Positions 3,979 to 5,550 of a DNA stretch of 5,550 nt are shown in pieces (the stretch's first letter is position 1; each line of letters starts with the position of its first letter). This DNA comes from an uncultured Actinomyces sp. (GTDB taxonomy: Bacteria > Actinomycetota > Actinomycetes > Actinomycetales > Actinomycetaceae): NCBI GenBank assembly GCA_938028585.1, contig CALIZH010000138.1:1-5550 (forward strand), in the 5' to 3' direction. The notes beneath the pieces are model-generated. The model was not told the DNA's origin. It was given only the letters and a program-made list of their open reading frames with translations, and ran no database searches. The position numbers and the translations under genes are program-made.

Positions 3979-5550
3979 TCAGATCCACGCTCCAGAATGA
4001 GCGAAGTAGTACCAGCGGCCATCAATCTTTTGCCAGCCGGTACGCATCTGGCCATCGGTGCCGAAGTAGTACCAGGACAGGCCGATACGCTGCCACCCGG
4101 TCGCCATATGACCGTCAGTTCCAAAGCGGTACCAGTGACCATCGAGGTTCTTCCAGCCGGTCACCATGCGGCCATCAAGTCCGAAGTTGTACCAGTGGCC
4201 ATCAATCTGCGCCCACCAGATCTTCATGACACCCGTGCTCGGATCGAAGTAGTACCAGTGACCGGCTTCTTCGAACCAGCCATTCGTGCGCGCGCCATAG
4301 GAGGTGTAGTGGCTCCACTTTCCATCCTGCTGGTCCCAACCGGTGACCATGATTCCATCGGCGTTGAAACGGTAGGTCGCATCGCCAATGACGACGCTTT
4401 GCGAGGCCGCGAAGCTGCCATCCTCAAGCTGCCACTTCCAGCCGTCGGCGGTGTTCACCCAGTGAGCAGGGGCTGCAGAGGGCGTGGGATCAGGAGCCGG
4501 GGTTGGCTCGGGATCAGGGGTGGGCTGCGGAGCGGGCGTCGGATCGACTGACGGAGACGGGTTCGGGTCCGCCGAGGGAGCGGGGTCCGGGCTGGGTGCC
4601 GGAGTTGGGTCCACCGAAGGGCTGGGAGCCGGAGTCGGCTCTACCGTCGGAGCCGGCGTGGGCGCGGGCTGCGGATCGACCGAAGGCGTCGGCTGCGGAG
4701 TAGGCGCGACCTCCTCGCCCGGGTCCGTCAAACCCAGGTAGGCGGCATCAACGCGCATGAAATCAATGTTCTTGTACCCACCGGTCTCATACAGCAGGCC
4801 CCAGGTTCCATCATTCAGCGCGTGCAGGGTCGAGTAGGCCATGTCGCCGCTTTCGAAGACCTTGCCTTCGTTCCAAGTGAAACCATCGTCATAGGACACG
4901 CGAATCGTTCCATTCGCGCGAGCACTGGAGGAATCCGCATTCGAGAAGAGCAGGACGCGTGCACGCGCCGACCCCTGCGGCGCATTCGGGTATGCACGAA
5001 TGATCGAAGCATTGTTGCGAGGATCCGTCAGGTCCCAATTGTGACGGAACGGTCCCCAAGTCTGGCCGCCATCATAGGAAATCGCCTCGAGGCGCTGACC
5101 CGCGGTGCCCTGCGTGCGAGAGTTCAGCAGCAGGCGCCCGTCGGAGAGCTCGACGACCTTATTTTCATCTGCGCTACCTTCGCTCGGTGTCCCCGGCTTC
5201 CAGGTGACGCCGTGGTCGTCGGAGTAGACGGAAACTGCCATCAGCGAAGTGCTTCCCGAGTTTGCAACCGCGTACTGCTGAATCAAGCGACCGGCATGCG
5301 CGCCGTAACGCAGCTGGATGCCTTCGCCAGAAGAGGCAAAGCGGGTAAACCACTGACCTTCATAACCAGCCGTCACCTGATCGGTAATGGTGCGGGGATT
5401 CACCCACGTCTGGCCAAAGTCGTGCGACTCGACAACGTGTGCGTGAAGGATGTTACGCGCGGTGGGATCGGTTCCGAGCTGCGACTGGAACAGGCCCGCA
5501 TCAAACGACTTCACCGAGAAGAGGAAGATCGTCCCGGTGGTGCGATCAAC
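3979..5550 (-). CDS. Exo-alpha-sialidase (GH33), C-terminal part, with Pro-rich linker and wall-binding repeats; 5'-partial
   Basis: The frame is open to the right edge; upstream of the internal GTG at 5514 it still reads sialidase-like (VDRTTGTIFLFS), so the start is outside the window. Counting from that GTG as residue 1, four Asp-boxes (S-x-D-x-G-x-TW) stand at 30-37, 98-105, 146-153 and 207-214. E117 (in DENKVVEL) and Y227 (in MAYSTL) are the probable nucleophile pair. R133 (NSR) and R199 (SSSARANG) are probably two of the Arg triad; their spacing matches known GH33 enzymes. The first Arg and the acid/base Asp lie off-window. A Pro/Thr/Ser/Asp linker (about 268-350) leads to about seven 20-residue W/Y/G repeats (352-511) like those that bind choline, glucan or other wall polymers. 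There is no LPxTG at the C-terminus, so attachment would be through the repeats. The enzyme releases terminal sialic acid from host glycans outside the cell, for nutrition or colonisation. All visible catalytic residues are intact. Confidence 0.95.
   Translation of the reverse strand, partial: VDRTTGTIFLFSVKSFDAGLFQSQLGTDPTARNILHAHVVESHDFGQTWVNPRTITDQVTAGYEGQWFTRFASSGEGIQLRYGAHAGRLIQQYAVANSGSTSLMAVSVYSDDHGVTWKPGTPSEGSADENKVVELSDGRLLLNSRTQGTAGQRLEAISYDGGQTWGPFRHNWDLTDPRNNASIIRAYPNAPQGSARARVLLFSNADSSSARANGTIRVSYDDGFTWNEGKVFESGDMAYSTLHALNDGTWGLLYETGGYKNIDFMRVDAAYLGLTDPGEEVAPTPQPTPSVDPQPAPTPAPTVEPTPAPSPSVDPTPAPSPDPAPSADPNPSPSVDPTPAPQPTPDPEPTPAPDPTPSAAPAHWVNTADGWKWQLEDGSFAASQSVVIGDATYRFNADGIMVTGWDQQDGKWSHYTSYGARTNGWFEEAGHWYYFDPSTGVMKIWWAQIDGHWYNFGLDGRMVTGWKNLDGHWYRFGTDGHMATGWQRIGLSWYYFGTDGQMRTGWQKIDGRWYYFAHSGAWI
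3982..4461 (-). repeat. About seven 20-residue cell-wall/glucan-binding repeats (60-bp period)
   Basis: The C-terminal 160 residues of the sialidase are tandem units of the form W-x-x-x-DG-x-WYYF-x-x-DG-x-M-x-TGW. The DNA shows the 60-base period directly: the GCCAGCCGGT-like core recurs at 4032, 4092 and 4152. Units nearer the linker are more diverged: one is longer, and one ends KIWW in place of TGW. The penultimate unit has lost the DG (QRIGLSWYYF), and the last is truncated after SGAWI. The repeats presumably hold the enzyme on the envelope; the ligand is unknown. Confidence 0.85.
4465..4704 (-). repeat. Low-complexity linker encoding PTPAPS/PSVDP-type repeats
   Basis: About 80 codons of the sialidase gene encode a disordered linker of Pro, Thr, Ala, Ser, Asp and Glu. 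Imperfect units such as PSVDPTPAPSP recur several times. The DNA is very GC-rich (46 of 60 bases G or C at 4621-4680) and internally repetitive, so its length may vary between strains by slippage. Its role is to space the catalytic domain from the binding repeats. Confidence 0.85.
4576..4596 (+). other. G-quadruplex motif in the linker-coding DNA (template strand of the sialidase gene)
   Basis: Four G-runs of three or more (4576-4578, 4582-4585, 4589-4591, 4594-4596) are separated by loops of 3, 3 and 2 bases. They satisfy the canonical G3+N1-7 pattern on the + strand, which is the template strand for the sialidase gene. Another G-run lies just upstream, at 4565-4567. It may be a by-product of Pro-rich coding; folding and effect are not shown. 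Confidence 0.45.

Noticed and set aside
3982..4461. Tandem 60-bp repeats considered as a CRISPR array
   Set aside because: The repeats are contiguous, in frame, and encode known wall-binding protein units; there are no unique spacers.
3997..4741. Long + strand open frames opposite the sialidase repeats and linker, encoding Gly/Ser-rich or Val/Pro-rich repeats
   Set aside because: They are mirror readings of the 60-bp repeats and Pro-rich linker of the sialidase; their low complexity follows from the real gene on the - strand.

Overview
The window looks like chromosomal DNA of a high-GC Gram-positive bacterium. The best guess is an actinobacterium of the Actinomyces/Schaalia/Trueperella type. 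The guess rests on a sialidase that carries a proline-rich linker and C-terminal wall-binding repeats, on an actinobacterial-style membrane PH-domain protein, and on GC-rich codon use in the right-hand half. The genus is an inference and cannot be fixed from this sequence alone.

Left part (about 1-2706, + strand): three co-directional, tightly packed genes. The first is an unrecognised acidic protein of at least 207 residues whose start probably lies left of the window. Four bases after its stop comes a small MazG-type nucleotide pyrophosphohydrolase (106 aa). That gene overlaps by 14 bases a 586-aa protein joining a GIY-YIG nuclease-like domain to a DUF2075 (Schlafen group 3) helicase domain. 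The packing suggests one operon. Base composition is visibly more AT-rich than to the right. A nucleotide-pool enzyme beside a nuclease-helicase makes an accessory, possibly anti-phage, module a reasonable hypothesis, but the sequence does not prove it. A long hairpin at 2736-2775 closes this block.

Middle part (2796-3798): two small membrane-protein genes transcribed away from each other from an 88-bp intergenic region. On the - strand is a 170-aa protein with two membrane segments and a PH-like domain. On the + strand is a 133-aa three-helix membrane protein with a motif resembling the SdpI family. These look like ordinary chromosomal genes.

Right part (3979-5550, - strand): the C-terminal part of a secreted exo-alpha-sialidase whose N-terminus lies beyond the right edge. 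Visible are four Asp-boxes, the probable catalytic Glu/Tyr pair, two Arg of the carboxylate-binding triad, a linker of about 80 residues rich in Pro, Thr, Ser and Asp, and about seven 20-residue wall- or glucan-binding repeats. A strong intrinsic terminator follows it at 3910-3947.

No stretch over 300 bases lacks a gene. The gaps are 2707-2795 (hairpin), 3309-3396 (divergent upstream region) and 3799-3978 (C-rich tract plus terminator). No tRNA, rRNA, CRISPR array, transposase or IS end was seen.
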